Assembly (NCBI GenBank): GCA_009993635.1
Contig: JAACTC010000005.1
Location: 620,001 to 684,000 of the forward strand
Reading direction: 5' to 3'
DNA length: 64,000 nucleotides
Source of the DNA: Erythrobacter sp.
Lineage (GTDB): Bacteria; Pseudomonadota; Alphaproteobacteria; Sphingomonadales; Sphingomonadaceae
The notes under the pieces are model-generated. The model ran no database searches. It was given only the letters and a program-made list of their open reading frames with translations, and was not told where the DNA came from. Of this stretch, positions 8,335-17,561 are shown one piece after another (the first letter of the stretch is position 1; each line of letters opens with the position of its first letter). The position numbers and the translations under genes are program-made.

Positions 8335-10110
8335 TTGAATTTTCCCAATCTTCCCGAATCCCTGCAAACCGCGCTCGCAGAGCATGGCTATAGCGCGCCG
8401 ACCGATGTCCAGGCCGCCGTCCTCGAACCGGAAGCGCAGGGCCGCGATCTGCTCGTCTCCGCACAAACCGGCTCCGGCAAAACCGTCGCTTTCGGCATGG
8501 CCTTTGCGCGCGAATTGCTGCGCGACAACGGCCAGGCGCCATCGCCCGGAGCGCCGCTTGCGCTGGTCATCGCCCCGACGCGCGAGCTCGCCTTGCAGGT
8601 GAGCCGCGAACTGGGCTGGCTGTACGGCAAGGCCGGTGGCCGCATCGCCACCTGCGTGGGCGGGATGAACCCCTCGCAGGAACGCAACGCCCTGCGATCC
8701 GGAGCGACCATCGTCGTCGGCACGCCGGGCCGCCTGCGCGATCACCTGGAGCGCGGCGCGCTCAACCTCTCGGCCGTCGCGGCAGTCGTGCTCGACGAAG
8801 CCGACGAGATGCTCGACATGGGTTTTCGCGAAGAGATCGAGGCGATCCTCGATGCGACGCCCAATGATCGCCGCACCCTGCTGTTCTCCGCAACCATTCC
8901 CAAGCCGATCGAGGCGCTGGCCCGCCGCTACCAGAGCAACGCGCTGCGGATTACCACGGTCAGCAAGGATCGCGGGCACGGCGATATTTCCTATCAGGCG
9001 GTGGTCGTCTCCCCGCCCGAGGTCGAGAACGCGGTCGTAAACCTGCTGCGCTATCACGAGGCGGAAACCGCCATCCTGTTCTGCGGCACGCGCGAGAAGG
9101 TTCGGCACCTGCACGCGACCTTGCAGGAACGTGGGTTTGCCGTCGTGGCGCTGTCGGGCGAAAACACCCAGTCGGAACGCAACCAGGCGCTGCAGGCGCT
9201 GCGCGACAGGCGCGCGCGCGTGTGCGTGGCCACCGATGTCGCGGCGCGCGGGATCGATTTGCCCACGCTCAGCCTCGTCATCCATGTCGAGATTCCGCGC
9301 GATGCAGAGGCCTTGCAGCACCGTTCCGGGCGCACCGGGCGTGCGGGCCGCAAGGGCACCGCCGTGCTGGTGGTCCCCTTCTCGCGTCGCCGCCGGGTGG
9401 AAACGATGCTCCGCAATGCGAAGATCGACGCCGAGTGGACCGAGGCACCCGACCGCGAGGCGATCCGCGCGAAAGACCGCGAGCGCCTGCTCGAAACCCT
9501 GCTTCAGCCGGTCGAGATCGAAGGCGGAGACCAGGAACTGGTGGACAGCCTGCTCAGCCAGCGCAGCCCGGAAGAGCTGGCGGCCATGCTGGTGCACGCG
9601 CATCGTTCGAAATTGCCCGAGCCGGAAGAGTTGATTGCCAACTCTCCCGAGGCGCGCCGCGCCGCGCAGGCGGAACGTCACCGCCCCGGCTTCGAGGATA
9701 CGGTGTGGTTCCGGCTGGATATCGGCCGACGCCGGAATGCGGACCCGCGCTGGATCCTGCCGCTGCTCTGCCGTCGCGGGCAGATCACGCGAAACGAGAT
9801 CGGCGCGATCCGGATCGGCCCGAACGAAACCTTCGTACAGATTCCCCGCGCCATTTCGGACAAGTTCGCCGCCGCCGTCATCCGCACGGCCGGGACGGAC
9901 GAGGACGAGGAAAACATCGCGATCGAACCGTCGGCCACCGGGCCACGCGAAGTCGCGCGCGCCAACCGCAAGGGCCCTCCCGGTAAACGCCACGATGGCC
10001 CGCGCCACGATGGCAAGCCGAAGCCGCATCGCAAGAATTCCGGCGGAAAACCCTTTGGCGGCCCGAATGCGAACCGCCCTCCCAAGGGCGCAAAGAAAAA
10101 GAGCAAGTGA
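8335..10110 (+). CDS. DEAD/DEAH-box ATP-dependent RNA helicase with DbpA-type RNA-binding domain
   Basis: About 591 residues. Helicase motifs appear in order: Q-motif (GYSAPTDVQAAVL), Walker A AQTGSGKT, PTRELALQV, DEAD box VLDEADEMLDMGF, SAT, and in domain 2 FCGTREKV, ARGIDLP and HRSGRTGRAG. Near the C-terminus RRNADPRWILPLLCRRGQ begins a DbpA/CsdA-like RNA-binding module, followed by a basic tail rich in Gly, Arg, Lys and Pro. The likely role is ribosome assembly or RNA remodelling, especially in the cold. The start chosen is TTG 8335 (giving MNFPNLPESL), preceded by an AAGAG element about 9 bases upstream. Family members start at this point, and no ATG fits. Confidence 0.93.
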   Translation: MNFPNLPESLQTALAEHGYSAPTDVQAAVLEPEAQGRDLLVSAQTGSGKTVAFGMAFARELLRDNGQAPSPGAPLALVIAPTRELALQVSRELGWLYGKAGGRIATCVGGMNPSQERNALRSGATIVVGTPGRLRDHLERGALNLSAVAAVVLDEADEMLDMGFREEIEAILDATPNDRRTLLFSATIPKPIEALARRYQSNALRITTVSKDRGHGDISYQAVVVSPPEVENAVVNLLRYHEAETAILFCGTREKVRHLHATLQERGFAVVALSGENTQSERNQALQALRDRRARVCVATDVAARGIDLPTLSLVIHVEIPRDAEALQHRSGRTGRAGRKGTAVLVVPFSRRRRVETMLRNAKIDAEWTEAPDREAIRAKDRERLLETLLQPVEIEGGDQELVDSLLSQRSPEELAAMLVHAHRSKLPEPEELIANSPEARRAAQAERHRPGFEDTVWFRLDIGRRRNADPRWILPLLCRRGQITRNEIGAIRIGPNETFVQIPRAISDKFAAAVIRTAGTDEDEENIAIEPSATGPREVARANRKGPPGKRHDGPRHDGKPKPHRKNSGGKPFGGPNANRPPKGAKKKSK

Positions 10111-10116
10111 CCGGCT

Positions 10117-10139
10117 GGAGGAGGCCATGCGCCTCCTCC
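10117..10139 (+). terminator. Hairpin after the helicase gene
   Basis: A 9-base perfect stem GGAGGAGGC / GCCTCCTCC closes over a 5-base loop, seven bases after the helicase stop. No T-run follows, so it is an intrinsic-terminator-like or RNA-end-protecting hairpin rather than a textbook terminator. Confidence 0.6.
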
Positions 10140-10207
10140 GACCCAGTCCGGGGATCTCCGGCGAGCTGTCAGCAGACCCTTAAGGGGGTACCGCGGAGTC
10201 CGTCGCC

Positions 10208-10543
10208 TCAGTGCATCCGTCCCGCCAGATCGGACATGATGTACCAGGTGCCGCCCGCCATGATCGCCAGCAGGCTGACCGAGAACAGCACCAGCAGCAT
10301 ATCCTCTTCCGACTCTCCGCCAGCGAAGCTCAGGTGCAGAAAATTGCGCAGGTGCGTCACGATCTGCAGCACCGCCGCCACGCAGATGAGCACGACCTTC
10401 CAAGTCGTCGGCAGGTCCGCCAGCAGCGCGGCGAAGGCCCCCACCGTCAACAGCAGGCTGGCAACGAAACCGACCGCGTAACTCTTGATCTCGCTCGCCG
10501 CGCTATCCTGCGGATCGAGCTCTCCGGTATTGGGCTTGGTCAT
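10208..10543 (-). CDS. cyoD: Cytochrome o ubiquinol oxidase subunit IV
   Basis: The 111-residue protein has three membrane helices (about 25-46, 51-72 and 84-104). It matches CyoD in length, in its IKSYAVGFVASLLLTVGAF segment, and in QIVTHLRNFLHL before helix 3. It is the small assembly and stability subunit of the bo3 oxidase. The start ATG 10543 overlaps the cyoC stop by four bases. A longer open frame upstream is a shadow of cyoC. It is the last gene of cyoABCD. Confidence 0.93.
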   Translation of the reverse strand: MTKPNTGELDPQDSAASEIKSYAVGFVASLLLTVGAFAALLADLPTTWKVVLICVAAVLQIVTHLRNFLHLSFAGGESEEDMLLVLFSVSLLAIMAGGTWYIMSDLAGRMH

Positions 10544-11166
10544 GCGAGGGGCACCAGGAACACGAGGGAGAAAATCCCGACCCATATGAGGTCGAGGAAA
10601 TGCCAGAACACGCCCAGCATCGACAGGCGGACCTTCACCGTGTCGTCCACCCCGCGCGTCGCGATCTGCACGATCATTGTCAGGATCCACAGGATGCCGC
10701 AGCAAACGTGGAAGCCATGCAGACCCACCAGCGTCCAGTAGGAACTGAGCCAGCCACTCGCCTGCGGAATGCCGCCCTTTCCTGCCTGGGTGACGAAGTC
10801 CTTCACCTCGAACACCACGAACCCCGCGCCGAGCACTGCGCACACCAGCAGCCAGGCAATCAGTTTCGCACGCCCCTGTTCGTATTTCAGCGCCAGCGAA
10901 ACGCCCGCATAGGCGATGCCTCCGAATAGCAGGAAGCCCGTCTGCAACGCGACGCTCTTGATATCGAACAGGTCCTTCGGCCCGGGCCCGCCCGCCATCC
11001 CGATGGGATCGAGGTACGAGGCGTAGGAGGCGAAAAGGATGCCGAAGATGATGAGATCGCTCATCAGGAAAACCCAGAACCCGAACACGATGGATTCGGC
11101 CTGCTCGTGCGCTTCGCCGTGCGTTTCGCCGAGGTTCAGTCCCGGGTAGAGGGTGTTCTCGCTCAT
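10540..11166 (-). CDS. cyoC: Cytochrome o ubiquinol oxidase subunit III
   Basis: The 208-residue, five-helix membrane protein is of the heme-copper oxidase subunit III type. It contains VFGFWVFLMSDLIIFGILFA near the N-terminus and LVGLHGFHVCCGILWILTMI in the C-terminal half, both hallmarks of CyoC. Its start overlaps the cyoB stop and its stop overlaps the cyoD start, each by four bases, so the operon is translationally coupled. Confidence 0.95.
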   Translation of the reverse strand: MSENTLYPGLNLGETHGEAHEQAESIVFGFWVFLMSDLIIFGILFASYASYLDPIGMAGGPGPKDLFDIKSVALQTGFLLFGGIAYAGVSLALKYEQGRAKLIAWLLVCAVLGAGFVVFEVKDFVTQAGKGGIPQASGWLSSYWTLVGLHGFHVCCGILWILTMIVQIATRGVDDTVKVRLSMLGVFWHFLDLIWVGIFSLVFLVPLA

Positions 11167-13268
11167 CCTGCGAACTCCGTAATGTCGGGCACGCCGCGAT
11201 TGCGCTCGGTCTCCTCATCGGCCCGGGTCGCTGGCGGAAGGTTTTCCACCAGCCTGCGGAACCGCCGATCGGCCTCCGCCACCTCGGCCGCCGGTATGAT
11301 CCTCGGCTCGATGACGCGTAGCCCGCGGATCACCACGATGCCGGGGATCGCAAGGATGCTAATGATCGCGAGCCACCAGATGTGCCACACCATTGCGAAG
11401 CCAAGCGCAAAGGCGGCAATCGCGATCAGCAGCCCATGCACCGTGTTGGCGGGCATTTCGATGTCGGTATATGCGGCAGGCCCCTTCCACGGGTCGCCCG
11501 CGCGCTTCCTCTCGCCCCAGTCGTGGCGTGCCGATACCTGCGGGATGCAGGGGAAAGTCCATTCCGGCACCGGCGCAGGGGTCGACCATTCCAGCGTCGA
11601 ACCGTTCCACGGATCGCCGCCGGGCACCGCCAGCGCGACCCGGTTGCGGTAACTGGCCCAGAAGGTCCAGACGAGGCTCGCCAATGCGCACATCATCAGC
11701 ACGCCGCCGAATGCCGCAAGGTACATCCATGGCATGAAGTCCGGATTCTGAAACGTGGGCGAGCGGCGCGGCATGCCCATCAGGCCCAGCACGTAAAGCG
11801 GCATGAAGGTGAATACGAAGCCGCCGACGAACAGCAAGGCGGTGCGCCGCCCCCATGTCTCGCTCAGGCGGAAACCGAAGGCCTTGGGAAACCAGTAGTG
11901 GATGCCCGCCAGCATGCCGTAGAGCACGCCGGGAATGATCACGTTGTGGAAGTGCGCCACCAGGAAGGTCGAATTGTGCACTTGGTAGTCGATCGACGGA
12001 TTGGCGAGGATGATGCCCGACAGCCCGCCGATCACGAACAGCAGGAAGAACCCGGTCAGGTACACGATCGGCGCGGTGATCCGCACCCTGCCCCGCCACA
12101 TCGTCGCCATCCAGTCGTAGATCTTCACGCCAGTGGGGATGCCGATGATCATGGTGGCGATGCCGAAGGCGATGTTGACGCCTGCACTCTGCCCCATGGT
12201 GAAGAAGTGATGCAGCCATACGGTGAAGCTGATCACTGCGATGCTCATGCTGGCGATCACCAGCGAGGTATAGCCGTAAAGCCGCTTGCCCGAGAAGGTG
12301 GAGCTGATCTCCGAGAACACGCCGAAGGCAGGCAGGATCAGGATGTAGACTTCCGGGTGGCCGAACATCCAGAAAATGTTGGCGTAATTCATCATGTTGC
12401 CGCCCGAGGCATTGGTGAAGAAATGGAAATCGGCATAGCGATCGAGCGCCAGCATCGCGCTCGAGACGGTGAGCGCAGGCATCGCGTAGATCAGCATGAT
12501 GGCGACGCACAGGCTGGTCCAGCAGAACAGCGGCATCCGCATCAGGTGCATGCCCGGCGCGCGATGCTTGAAGATGGTGACAGCGAAGTTCATCCCCGTC
12601 AGCGTCGATCCCATGCCCGATATCAGGATCGCCCACAGCCAGTAATCGACGCCTTCGCCGGGGCTGAATATCTTGCCGGTGTAAGGCGGATACATAGTCC
12701 ATCCGCCGGTGCCGAACTGGCCGACCAGCAGCGAGATCATCACCAGCGCGGCGCCCGCTGCAGTCAGCCCCAGGCTCACCTGGTTGAGCACCGGAAACGC
12801 CATGTCGCGCGCGCCGAGCTGCTGGGTCATGACGAAGTTGATCAGTCCGATCAGCAGCGGCATCGCGACAAAGAAGATCATGATCGTGCCGTGCGTGCTG
12901 AACAGCTCCGCGAAGTGATCGGGCGCAACGAGGCCGCTCTCCTGAGCGGACAGCGTGCCGAGCGCGGTCGCCTGATGGGCACGCATCACGAAGCCTTCGA
13001 TGATACCCCGCGTCAGCATGACGAGCGCCAGCGCAATGTACATGATGCCGATCTTTTTCGCGTCGGGCGAGGTCAGCCAATTGCGGTAGAGCGGCCCCCA
13101 CCAGCGCATGTAAGTCAGCAACGCTAGCCCTGCGATCGCGCCAAGAACCAGCACGCTTGCCGCCCCGGCGCCGATGATCGTGCTGGAATCGGGATGCTGA
13201 AACGCGTCGGTGTAGGGCGTCACGTTCCAGTTGAGATTGCCGAAAATCGGGCTGGTCCCGCCGCTCAT
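11163..13268 (-). CDS. cyoB: Cytochrome o ubiquinol oxidase subunit I (heme-copper catalytic subunit)
   Basis: The 701-residue subunit oxidises ubiquinol and reduces oxygen to water while pumping protons. Visible conserved parts are FSTHGTIMIFFVAMP (low-spin heme ligand His), FGHPEVYILILPAFG (CuB His with its cross-linked Tyr), WLHHFFTMG (two CuB His) and VAHFHNVIIPGVLYG (high-spin and low-spin heme His). The N-terminal GNLNWNVTPYTDA and the long C-terminal extension of about 100 residues match CyoB rather than cytochrome c oxidase CtaD. It is slightly longer than the E. coli protein (663), mostly at the C-terminus. Confidence 0.97.
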   Translation of the reverse strand: MSGGTSPIFGNLNWNVTPYTDAFQHPDSSTIIGAGAASVLVLGAIAGLALLTYMRWWGPLYRNWLTSPDAKKIGIMYIALALVMLTRGIIEGFVMRAHQATALGTLSAQESGLVAPDHFAELFSTHGTIMIFFVAMPLLIGLINFVMTQQLGARDMAFPVLNQVSLGLTAAGAALVMISLLVGQFGTGGWTMYPPYTGKIFSPGEGVDYWLWAILISGMGSTLTGMNFAVTIFKHRAPGMHLMRMPLFCWTSLCVAIMLIYAMPALTVSSAMLALDRYADFHFFTNASGGNMMNYANIFWMFGHPEVYILILPAFGVFSEISSTFSGKRLYGYTSLVIASMSIAVISFTVWLHHFFTMGQSAGVNIAFGIATMIIGIPTGVKIYDWMATMWRGRVRITAPIVYLTGFFLLFVIGGLSGIILANPSIDYQVHNSTFLVAHFHNVIIPGVLYGMLAGIHYWFPKAFGFRLSETWGRRTALLFVGGFVFTFMPLYVLGLMGMPRRSPTFQNPDFMPWMYLAAFGGVLMMCALASLVWTFWASYRNRVALAVPGGDPWNGSTLEWSTPAPVPEWTFPCIPQVSARHDWGERKRAGDPWKGPAAYTDIEMPANTVHGLLIAIAAFALGFAMVWHIWWLAIISILAIPGIVVIRGLRVIEPRIIPAAEVAEADRRFRRLVENLPPATRADEETERNRGVPDITEFAG

Positions 13269-14233
13269 TGCCCCGCCCCCCCCGCATCGCTTTCGGGCAG
13301 GCCGGTACCGCCCCAGTGCCCCGCTACCGTCCCAGCACCGTGCCTGCCGCCATCGCCGTGACCATGATATTTTGCGACGATCTGTTCAAAGGCATCGCGC
13401 TCTCCCAACATCATGCGGATCGGCTCGGCACGTTTCTCCAGCCCCAGATCGGCCCGTGCATCTGCCAGAACGGATCGACGACGCAGCGTCGCATAGGTAT
13501 CTTCGTCCAGCGTCAGCCCGTCCGTCTCGCGGGCGGCCCAGGCGGCGTAGTCGGCAGGCTCAAGCGCGCGGACGATGAATTTCTGGCGGCCGAACCCGGC
13601 CCCGTTGAACTGTGTGTTCTCGCCCTCGGCCTCACCCGCCTGGGTGGCGGCGAAATTCAGCTTCGTCGTCATTCCGGGCATCGCGTAGATCTGGCCGGTG
13701 AGCGGCGCGATCAGCAGGCTCTGCATTACGGTATCGGTCGTCAGCGTCAGTTCCACCGGGCGTCCCACGGGCACCGCAAGCTCGCCCACGGTTGCGACGC
13801 CCTCTTCCGGGTAGATGAACAGCCATTTCCAATCGAGGCCGATGGCCTGCACCTGCAGGGGTTCGGGGCCGAGCGGCTGGTAGGGGTCAAGCTTGTCGGT
13901 GGAATACCAGAGCCAGCTGGCCAGCACGATCACGATCAGTACGGGCACGCCCCAGAGTACATATTCGAGCTTGCCGGAGAATTCCCATTCGGGCGAATAG
14001 TGGCCGCGCGGACGCGAATAGCGATAGCGCCACAGGATGAAGGGCACCCCCACCAGAACCGGCAGGATCACGAGCATGGTGATCCCGACGACGCGCAGCA
14101 GGTGGGTGAACTGCTCCTGCGCGACCGGCCCCATCGGCTGCAGGAAGCTCTGCTGAAGCGTTTCGGACGCCATCGCGGCATCCGCAGCGAACCACGCCAG
14201 CAAACAGCCCGCAGCCAATCTCACCCCCGACAT
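13265..14233 (-). CDS. cyoA: Cytochrome o ubiquinol oxidase subunit II
   Basis: About 322 residues from ATG 14233. An N-terminal signal sequence (to about AMA-SETLQQ) is followed by two membrane helices and a periplasmic cupredoxin-fold domain. Segments such as LQVQAIGLDWKWLFIYPEEG and TGQIYAMPGMTTKLNF are typical. The periplasmic domain has no cysteine, so the CuA site of cytochrome c oxidases is absent, as expected for a quinol oxidase. The C-terminal tail is Gly/His rich (YHGHGDGGRHGAG). It is the first gene of cyoABCD; the promoter presumably lies in the 85 bases upstream. Confidence 0.95.
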   Translation of the reverse strand: MSGVRLAAGCLLAWFAADAAMASETLQQSFLQPMGPVAQEQFTHLLRVVGITMLVILPVLVGVPFILWRYRYSRPRGHYSPEWEFSGKLEYVLWGVPVLIVIVLASWLWYSTDKLDPYQPLGPEPLQVQAIGLDWKWLFIYPEEGVATVGELAVPVGRPVELTLTTDTVMQSLLIAPLTGQIYAMPGMTTKLNFAATQAGEAEGENTQFNGAGFGRQKFIVRALEPADYAAWAARETDGLTLDEDTYATLRRRSVLADARADLGLEKRAEPIRMMLGERDAFEQIVAKYHGHGDGGRHGAGTVAGHWGGTGLPESDAGGAGQ

Positions 14234-14318
14234 AGTTCCCACTTCAACTGGATGCTCCCCCGGACGGGGAAAGATCAGCGCGAGGGCGCCGCCGGTAATT
14301 CCGCCAGCGCCCCGCAAA

Positions 14319-14738
14319 TTATTCGGCGTCTGCCGCAGGTGCGCCGGAGGAAAGCTTGCGTTCGATCTGCACGGCCACTTCCTGCACGCCAGCCATGTCG
14401 TTGGCTTCGTATGCGTCGCGCGCGGACTGAAGATCTTCCATCAGCTGTTCGCGGGAATCCGCGGGAAAATCGTCGATGTTCTGGTTGATCAGCTCGCCCA
14501 GATCATTGAGCGCAAGCCGCGTCTCGTTGACGTCCAGATCGCCCGAAGCGATGTTCGAGGCCAGTTCCGAAGCCTCGGACTGCGCCTGCTCGGGGGTTGC
14601 GGGCCGGCCTTCGAAGCCCGGCTGTTCGAGCGTCGCCTCTTCGGTCCGGCTTTCCTGATCCGATTCCGGATTGCCGCAGGCCGTCACGGCGAACAGCAGC
14701 GGCAGCACCAGTGCGGCATTCTTCAGATTGTGCTTCAT
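14319..14738 (-). CDS. Small lipoprotein of unknown function
   Basis: The 139-residue protein has a lipoprotein signal (MKHNLKNAALVLPLLFAVTAC, lipobox ending at Cys21). The mature part is highly acidic and helical, rich in Glu, Ala, Gln and Asp (SEASELASNIASGDLDVNE, REQLMEDLQSARDAYEAND). No family was recognised. It lies between the PoxB-like gene (71 bases upstream, same strand) and cyoA (85 bases downstream), so it may be co-transcribed with either. It could be a periplasmic scaffold or helix-bundle lipoprotein; no function is assigned. Confidence 0.75.
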   Translation of the reverse strand: MKHNLKNAALVLPLLFAVTACGNPESDQESRTEEATLEQPGFEGRPATPEQAQSEASELASNIASGDLDVNETRLALNDLGELINQNIDDFPADSREQLMEDLQSARDAYEANDMAGVQEVAVQIERKLSSGAPAADAE

Positions 14739-14809
14739 CGTCGTTTCTCTCTCGTTTTGCGAGGCTCCCCTCGCATGGGGATTGCGGTGTTCCCTAACAA
14801 AGGTTGGGA

Positions 14810-16525
14810 TCACCGCAAGAAGTTGTTCCGCAACAGGTCCACGACCTCCTTGGTCCGCCCATCGAGCACGGCCTTCACCCCGAACATGGCGGTCGCGGCA
14901 ACCTGCGAAACCTCCACCTTGGGTGGCATGACCAGTTCCATCTGATTGACGTGGACATCCAGCAGGGCGGGCCCCGTGTGGCGCAGCCAGGCGTCCATCG
15001 CCGGTTCCAGCTCCACGGAATTCTCGACATGCCATCCGGCAAATCCGCAGGCTTCGGCCAGCTTTGCGAAGTCCGGATTGTGCAGCCCGGTGAAGTGGTC
15101 GACCAGACCTTCGACGCGCTGCTCCATCTCCACGAAGCCGAGCGTGTTGTTGTGGAAGACCACCAGCTTGAGCGGGATGTCTTCCTGCACCAGCGTCAGC
15201 AGGTCACCCATCAGCATGGTCAGCCCGCCATCCCCGCACATCGCGATGACCTGACGATCCGGATAAGCCAGCTTCGCGCCCATTGCCTGCGGCATCCCGC
15301 TCGCCATGGTGCCGTGCAGAAGGCTGTTGAGGAAGCGGCGCTTGCCGTTGGCCTTCAGGTGCCGCAGCATCCAGACCATCGCGGTGCCCACATCGGACAC
15401 GAAGATCGCATCGTCCGCCGCCTTTTCATCCAGCATGTTGGCGACGAACTGCGGGTGGATCAGATCGGGATCGTGCTCGTCCCCCTCATGGTCGTAGCCC
15501 TTCAGGTCTTCGGCCCACTGCTTGAGGTGCGACCGCAGGTGGCTGTCGTCCGTCTTGGCCGCGACCATCGGGGTCAGCGCGGTGAAGGTGGTTTTGGCAT
15601 CGCCGACCAGCCCCATGTTGATCGCCGACCGGCGGCCCAGATGCGTGGGATCAATATCGATCTGCACGATCTTCTTCGCCTCGGGGTAGAACTGCGTATA
15701 GGCAAAATCACAGCCCAGCGTGATGACCAGATCGGCGTCTTCCAGCGCCTCGACGCCCGCCTTGTTGCCCAGAATGCCGTTCACGCCGACATTGTAGGGG
15801 TTGTCGGGTTCGAGGAATTCCTTCGCGCGGGTGGTGTGCACCATCGGTGCCTTCACCTTTTCGCAGAAGGCCATAATCTCCTCACGCGCGTCGCGCGCGC
15901 CGATCCCGGCATAGACCGACACCTTGCTGGCGGCATCGACCATCGCGGCCAGCTGTGCCATCTCCGCATCGTTCGGGCGGCTGACCGGCTGCGGGCGGTA
16001 GACCTCCCAGTCCATCGCATCCTCGTCGCTTTCGGTGAACATGTCGCCATTGACGATCACGACCGCGACGCCCCGCTTGGTCAGCGCAGCCTGCGCCGCC
16101 TTGGTCACGATCCGGCGCGCCTGCGAGGGGTGCGAGATGTATTCGCAGAAGTGCGAGTGCTGTTCGTAAATCTTCTTCTGGTCGACCTCCTGCGGGAAGT
16201 TGAAGCCTGTTTCGGTGCGCGCGACGTCAGACGCGATCAGCACCACGGGCGCACCGTTGCGGTGGCTTTCGTATATGCCGTTGACGAAGTGGAGCGAGCC
16301 CGGCCCGCAAGTCCCCGCACAGACCGAAAGTTCGCCGGTCATGTAGGATTCCCCGCCAGCCGCGAAGGCGCCGACTTCCTCGTGGCGGACGGTGATCCAG
16401 CGAAGGTCGCTCTTGGCGACGGCGTTGGTGAAATGATTGATCGTATCGCCGGGAATCCCGTAAACCCGCTTTGCCCCAGCTTTCTGCAGGGCATCAACGA
16501 CGATTTCCGCCACCTTTTTCGACAT
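14810..16525 (-). CDS. poxB: Thiamine-diphosphate enzyme, pyruvate oxidase (PoxB)-like
   Basis: The 571-residue ThDP/FAD enzyme has the N-terminal PYR domain with VYGIPGDTINHF and the catalytic Glu in RHEEVGAFAAGGES. CAGTCGPGSLHFVNGIYE is very close in pattern to PoxB. The central FAD-type domain follows, then the ThDP-binding CGDGGLTMLMGDLLTLVQ ... NN motif (GDG-x-NN). PoxB decarboxylates pyruvate to acetate and CO2 and passes electrons to ubiquinone at the membrane. Location next to the cyo quinol oxidase supports a quinone-linked role. Other members of this family act on different 2-oxo acids, so the substrate remains an inference. Confidence 0.85.
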   Translation of the reverse strand: MSKKVAEIVVDALQKAGAKRVYGIPGDTINHFTNAVAKSDLRWITVRHEEVGAFAAGGESYMTGELSVCAGTCGPGSLHFVNGIYESHRNGAPVVLIASDVARTETGFNFPQEVDQKKIYEQHSHFCEYISHPSQARRIVTKAAQAALTKRGVAVVIVNGDMFTESDEDAMDWEVYRPQPVSRPNDAEMAQLAAMVDAASKVSVYAGIGARDAREEIMAFCEKVKAPMVHTTRAKEFLEPDNPYNVGVNGILGNKAGVEALEDADLVITLGCDFAYTQFYPEAKKIVQIDIDPTHLGRRSAINMGLVGDAKTTFTALTPMVAAKTDDSHLRSHLKQWAEDLKGYDHEGDEHDPDLIHPQFVANMLDEKAADDAIFVSDVGTAMVWMLRHLKANGKRRFLNSLLHGTMASGMPQAMGAKLAYPDRQVIAMCGDGGLTMLMGDLLTLVQEDIPLKLVVFHNNTLGFVEMEQRVEGLVDHFTGLHNPDFAKLAEACGFAGWHVENSVELEPAMDAWLRHTGPALLDVHVNQMELVMPPKVEVSQVAATAMFGVKAVLDGRTKEVVDLLRNNFLR

Positions 16526-16748
16526 CTTTTTTCCCTCGCTTTCATGTCCGGCGCCATGGACCCGGCGCTAGAATCCTATCTCTTTTGCGGCGTCGACCTG
16601 CATCGGCATAGCAAACGCCGTGCAGCGCAGGCAGCAACGCAAACTGCGCGGCCAGAAGCAGCGATACGACCTCTACCAAAGAGAGCGTGACCCTGCCCGT
16701 CTCGTTCATGCCCGATCGTCCGTACCGAGGTGCAACAGCCCGCCCATG

Positions 16749-17555
16749 CTAAGCCGGTCGGCGGGCATGGATCGCGCCGTCCTTAAGCACCATGCAGGTG
16801 CCGCGGGCCAGCGGCTCCCAGCCTTCCGGATCGAGCGGGACCGAGGCGAAAAGGTGCAGCGGGCCGGAGATTTCCTCGATGCTGGCACCCGAAGTCTCCC
16901 AACCGCGCCCGCGATGGCTTTCGTCGAAACTGCGAATATTCAGCCCCGGTTCGCGCGGTTCTGTCAGCCCGCCTTCGGTCTCGAAACGCCGCCGGTCGGC
17001 GTGAACGAACAGGTATTCGCCATCGAAGAACAGGAAGTTGGAGCTGCCCAGTTCGCGCATCTCGGCGGCGAAGCGCGCGAAGACATCGAGCCGCGCCCCG
17101 GTATCCGTCGCGCCCGCCCGGCTCAACCTGTCCAGCAGCATGAGGAACGCCAGTTCGGAATCGGTGTCGCCGATCCGCTGCGGGATGAAGGCGCGCGCAT
17201 CTTCGCGATCCTCGATCCCGGGCAGGTCGCCATTATGCGCAAACGCGTTGCGCCTGCCATGCACCACGCGATCGAAAGGATGGGTGTTCGCCAGCGCAGG
17301 TTCGCCAGCCGAAGCCCTGCGCACATGCGCCATCAGGTGCCTGCATGGACGTTCGTTGCGGACGACCATGCGCGTCAGTTCGCTGGTCGCGGCAGGGTCC
17401 GGTTCGCGAAAAAGGTAGGCATCGCGGTCTTGCGCGAACAGGATGCCCCAACCGTCGCGGTTGCGATGCTTTTCGCCACCTTCCGCTGCGAACAGATCGA
17501 GTTCGTAGCGGACCGTGTGCGGTTCCGACGCACTCATCGCAAAGAGTTCACACAT
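16749..17555 (-). CDS. Class II glutamine amidotransferase (YafJ/EgtC-like)
   Basis: The 268-residue protein starts Met-Cys (MCELFAMSASEP), exposing the N-terminal nucleophile Cys2 of Ntn-type glutaminases. RNRDGWGILF, LMAHVRRASAG, NTHPF and AFAHNGDLPG are the substrate-binding and oxyanion elements of the GATase_4 family. Such proteins release ammonia from glutamine or act as Ntn amidohydrolases (as in EgtC). It is six bases downstream of an MscS gene that itself overlaps a glutamate-synthase-like gene, which suggests a possible ammonia donor role. That link is inference. Confidence 0.87.
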   Translation of the reverse strand: MCELFAMSASEPHTVRYELDLFAAEGGEKHRNRDGWGILFAQDRDAYLFREPDPAATSELTRMVVRNERPCRHLMAHVRRASAGEPALANTHPFDRVVHGRRNAFAHNGDLPGIEDREDARAFIPQRIGDTDSELAFLMLLDRLSRAGATDTGARLDVFARFAAEMRELGSSNFLFFDGEYLFVHADRRRFETEGGLTEPREPGLNIRSFDESHRGRGWETSGASIEEISGPLHLFASVPLDPEGWEPLARGTCMVLKDGAIHARRPA

Positions 17556-17561
17556 CGGGTT

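Noticed and set aside
8251-10128. Minus-strand open frame of 625 codons
   Set aside because: Antisense to the DEAD-box helicase; composition typical of a reverse shadow.
14804-16690. Plus-strand open frame of 628 codons
   Set aside because: Antisense to the PoxB-like gene; no family motif.
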